Shown here: positions 61,409-64,000 of the stretch, one piece after another | How positions within the stretch are numbered: the stretch's first letter is position 1 | Layout of the letters: the number at the start of each line of letters is the position of its first letter | Assembly (NCBI GenBank): GCA_017521565.1 | Contig: JAFXCE010000031.1 | Location: 62,001 to 126,000, forward strand | Length of the DNA stretch: 64,000 nt | Source of the DNA: Clostridia bacterium | GTDB taxonomy: Bacteria; Bacillota; Clostridia; Christensenellales; Aristaeellaceae | Direction of reading: 5' to 3' | Translations under genes and position numbers: made by a program | Notes under the pieces: generated by a model | What the model was told of the DNA's origin: nothing | Database searches by the model: none | What the model saw: only the letters and a program-made list of their open reading frames with translations

Positions 61409-62782
61409 TTAGAAATCGCAGTTGCCCGGCGTACGGTGATACGGGATGACGTCGCGGATGTTCTCGATATCGGTGAGATACATCACCAGACGCTCAAAGC
61501 CCATGCCAAAGCCGGAATGCGTGCAGCCGCCAAAGCGGCGCAGGTTCAGATACCAGTCGAGAGACTCACCGGAGATGCCCAGCTGGTTCATGCGCTCCAC
61601 CAGCAGATCGTAGCGGGTCTCGCGCTGGCTGCCGCCCATCAGCTCGCCGGAACCCGGCACAAGCAGATCAACCGCAGCGACGGTCTTGCCATCGTCGTTC
61701 TGATACATGTAGAACGCCTTGATGTCCTTCGGCCAGTCATAGACAAAGACCGGGGACTTGAAATGCACGTCGCACAGATACTTCTCGTGCTCTTTGAAGA
61801 TATCCTCGCCGTACTTGGCTTCATGCTCGAAGTCCGCATTGGCACCCCGCAGGATGGTGATGGCCTCCTCGTGCGTCACACGAGCGACGGTAGAGGTGGT
61901 CAGCGCCTGCAGCTTTTCGATGAGGTTGCTCTTCGCGTAGCCCTACAGGAACTGGAGCTCCGGCATCGCCTTATCAAGCACTTCCCTCACAACCGTCTTG
62001 AGGAAGTCCTCCTCGATATCCATCAGCTGATTCAGGTCGCAGAAGCAGATTTCCGGTTCCATCATCCAGAACTCGGCCAGATGGGTCTTCGTGTTGGAAT
62101 TCTCCGCACGGAAGGTCGGGCCAAAGGTGTAGATGCGCTTATAGGCCATGGCGAAGGTCTCGCCCTCGAGCTGGCCGGTAACGGCCAGGGACGCCGGATG
62201 ACCGAAGAAGTCCTCCTCCGGCTTATAGGGCTTGCCCATCTCACAGGTGGTGACGGTAAAGGTGTTGCCCGCACCCTCTGCGTCGTTAGCGGTAATCAGC
62301 GGGGTATGCACATAGACATAACCGCGGGTCTGGAAGTAGTTATGCACAGCCTGCGCAGCGATGGAGCGCACACGGAACACCGCCTGAAACAGGCGGGTAC
62401 GCGGACGCAGATATGCGATCTCGCGCAGGAACTCCAGGCTGTGGCGCTTGGGCTGCAGCGGATAATCCTCGGAGCAGTCGCCCTCGAGCACAACCTGAGC
62501 GGCCTGCATCTCCAGCTGCCCCTTCGGGCTCATGACGAGCTTGCCAGTCGCGCAGATGGCTGCGCCGTTGCGGATGGCCTGCACGGCTGCAAAGCCCTCC
62601 ACGTTCTCGTCATAAACGACCTGCATCGGCGCAAGGATGGTGCCGTCGAAGAACTCCATAAAGCCAATATTCTTCTGCTTGCGATGATTGCGCACCCAGC
62701 CCTGAATGGCCACAGTCTGGCCCTCAAACGCCTTGGGATCCGCCGCGATCTCGCGCAGATCATACACCTTAATCTCGCTCAT
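61409..62782 (-). pseudogene. asnS: Asparaginyl-tRNA synthetase interrupted by an in-frame amber codon
   Basis: The frame encodes a class II AsnRS of 457 residues: an anticodon-binding OB fold ('TVAIQGWVRNHRKQKNIGF'), motif 2 'TFRAENSNTKTHLAEFWMMEPE' and motif 3 GFGMGFERLVMYL. At codon 280 (61943-61945) a TAG follows PELQFL and the same frame continues with GYAKSNLIEKLQAL to a normal end. Both parts are well conserved, and the interrupted site is a variable loop. It could be a sequencing error, a suppressed or read-through amber, or a true mutation. AsnRS is normally essential unless Asp/Glu-AdT replaces it. Confidence 0.88.
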
Positions 62783-62873
62783 AGCTATACCTTCTTTCCG
62801 CGCACAGCGTTCGTGCGCGTGTTTTTCATATCAATGCAGATATCATATCAAAAATCTGCAGGAATGGCAAGGG

Positions 62874-63770
62874 TCAATTGCGTTTGCCCTCGCGCTTTGC
62901 CGCCAGCATTTCACCGTATGTATACATCGCAAGGCCCGCGATGACCGTCATGCCGCCGATGAGCAGCGGCATGGTGACCGGTTCGCGGAAGAGCAGCAGC
63001 GCCCACAGCGCCGCCCCGATCGGCTCGCCCAGCAGCGCAAAGGACACCACGTCCGCGCTGACGTAGCCAAGCAGATAGGTCATCAGCGCATGGCCGCCCA
63101 GCGTACATGCGAGCGCCAGCACCAGAATGCCGCCCATGGAAGACAGCGTCACCTGGAAGCCGCCCAGCATCGGCGAGAAGCACAACAGGCAGAAAGCCGC
63201 AGTGATATACACAAACGTCATATAGCCGATCGCCGGAAGATCCCTGCGCGCCGCGCGGCCGCACAGCCAGTGGCCCGCGATAAATACCGCCCCCACCAGG
63301 GCCAGCACATCGCCAAGCAGACTGCCATGCTCACCGTTCATCGACAGCAGCGCAATCAGCGCCGCGCCGATAATCGCCACAATCGCACCCGGTATTGCCT
63401 CGCGCTTAATCGGCTCATGGAGCAGGATACCCGAAAGCGCCGCAACAAACAGCGGCTGCGTACAAACAAGCGCTGTGGAGACGAACGTGGAGGCAAACGA
63501 CAGGCTCGTCATCCACGCCGTATAATGCAGCGCCAGCAGAAGCCCCGCAGCGCAGGCGAGCACCAGCTGTTTTTTCGGCGCGCGCAGAACCCGCTGCAGC
63601 TCACCGCTTCTCAGAGCAGGAATCAGCAGCAGCAGCGCTGAAACCAGCATACGGCCGAACGCGATCATCACCGGTGATGCGCCGCAGGCCAGCGACCATT
63701 TGACCATCGGGCCGGATATGCTCACGCCAGCCACAGCGAGCACCACAAGAAGTCCTTTATTCATCTTCAA
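62874..63770 (-). CDS. EamA family (drug/metabolite) transporter
   Basis: A 298-residue protein with ten hydrophobic segments in two EamA repeats. Motifs like 'PVMIAFGRMLVSALLLL' and 'SFALLGEPIGAALWALLLFREPVT' are typical. Such transporters export amino acids or metabolites. The start at 63770 lies about 15 bases past a terminator that separates it from an upstream transcript. Confidence 0.9.
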   Translation of the reverse strand: MKMNKGLLVVLAVAGVSISGPMVKWSLACGASPVMIAFGRMLVSALLLLIPALRSGELQRVLRAPKKQLVLACAAGLLLALHYTAWMTSLSFASTFVSTALVCTQPLFVAALSGILLHEPIKREAIPGAIVAIIGAALIALLSMNGEHGSLLGDVLALVGAVFIAGHWLCGRAARRDLPAIGYMTFVYITAAFCLLCFSPMLGGFQVTLSSMGGILVLALACTLGGHALMTYLLGYVSADVVSFALLGEPIGAALWALLLFREPVTMPLLIGGMTVIAGLAMYTYGEMLAAKREGKRN

Positions 63771-63776
63771 ATCCTC

Positions 63777-63806
63777 GAAAAAAGGAGCTGAGGGATCTTC
63801 AGCTCC
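63777..63806 (-). terminator. Terminator of a gene off the right edge
   Basis: On the minus strand GGAGCTGA pairs with TCAGCTCC, followed by TTTTTTT. The transcript it ends comes from the right, where no gene start is in view. Confidence 0.75.
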
Positions 63807-63809
63807 CTG

Positions 63810-64000
63810 TGTTTATGGGGAAACGCCGGGCTGCCGCCCGAACCCGCTTAAGGGATTTCTATCTCCTCGCTCGACGCTCGTCGGTCAAGGCAGCTCTGAC
63901 AGCCCACCGGGCTGTCATTCACTCCTGCCCCAGTTCGGAGAATCCGAACCCTCAAACTCCCTTTTCCGCTTCGCGGCGGCTTTAAGATGTTTTCCGAGGA
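63810..64000. other. Structured non-coding or repeat-like region at the right edge
   Basis: No convincing coding frame. Several stems occur in sequence: GACAGCCC-ACC-GGGCTGTC (63898-63916), GTTCGGA-GAA-TCCGAAC (63933-63949) and the GC-rich CCGCTTCGCGGCGG around 63966. I recall similar stretches recurring in gut Clostridia genomes, sometimes called as short proteins containing 'KPPRSGKGSLRVRI'. It may be an RNA or a dispersed element. Confidence 0.45.

Noticed and set aside
61409-62782. asnS as two separate genes
   Set aside because: Both parts are in the same frame with no gap other than the single TAG, and the downstream part has no ribosome binding site for a separate start.
62799-62828. 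Terminator or T-box leader in front of asnS
   Set aside because: A stem (CGCGCAC with GTGCGCG) plus T-run exists but only on the plus strand, opposite to asnS, and no T-box or specifier-loop sequence is seen.

Overview
The window reads as chromosome of a spore-forming, Gram-positive Clostridia-type Firmicute of fairly high GC. The signs are a yqfD-phoH-yqfF-ybeY-cdd-era operon, two alpha/beta small acid-soluble spore proteins, butyrate kinase, a DUF5685-DnaJ pair, a CsoR-regulated copper operon, and strong Shine-Dalgarno sites almost everywhere. The species cannot be named from sequence alone.

Layout. 0-7.5 kb: tail of an acyl-CoA dehydratase activase-type gene, then the era/ybeY/phoH operon on the minus strand. 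7.5-15.3 kb: an AEC transporter, an SH3 protein, a metallo-beta-lactamase-fold protein, butyrate kinase, and a MerR regulator divergent from a secreted FMN/FAD reductase. 15.3-21.05 kb: an AT-richer accessory island ending at a tRNA-Gly gene. It holds regulator and nuclease debris, a macro-domain protein, an ADP-ribosylglycohydrolase fused to a VWA domain, and a small unknown protein behind an S-box-type riboswitch with its own terminator. 21-23 kb: recR, ybaB and two spore-protein genes.

23-38.5 kb is a pectin utilisation locus: a GH4 enzyme (probably alpha-galacturonidase), two MsmX-type ATPases, an AraC regulator, GH105, GH28, a binding protein with two permeases, several small membrane proteins and a pectinesterase. 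None of the four enzymes has a signal peptide, so imported pectin fragments are probably broken down in the cytoplasm. 38.5-49.4 kb: DnaJ and DUF5685 proteins, the ZnuABC zinc importer, polA, coaE, a lytic transglycosylase and a peptide-binding protein. 49.4-64 kb: a second secreted flavoprotein reductase, mnmG, an NhaC antiporter, csoR-copA/copZ, tRNA-Asn, a ZIP transporter, a rhomboid-like protein, tcdA, an asnS broken by an in-frame amber codon, and an EamA transporter.

The least explained parts are the ADP-ribose island with its riboswitch and an SD-masking hairpin, the copA-copZ in-frame fusion with an internal ribosome binding site, and the amber codon inside asnS. Regulatory sites that read well by eye are a MerR-type promoter (19-bp spacer with dyad), a CsoR-type operator between -35 and -10, and a perfect palindrome just downstream of the second flavoprotein promoter. 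All calls come from reading the sequence; no database search was run.
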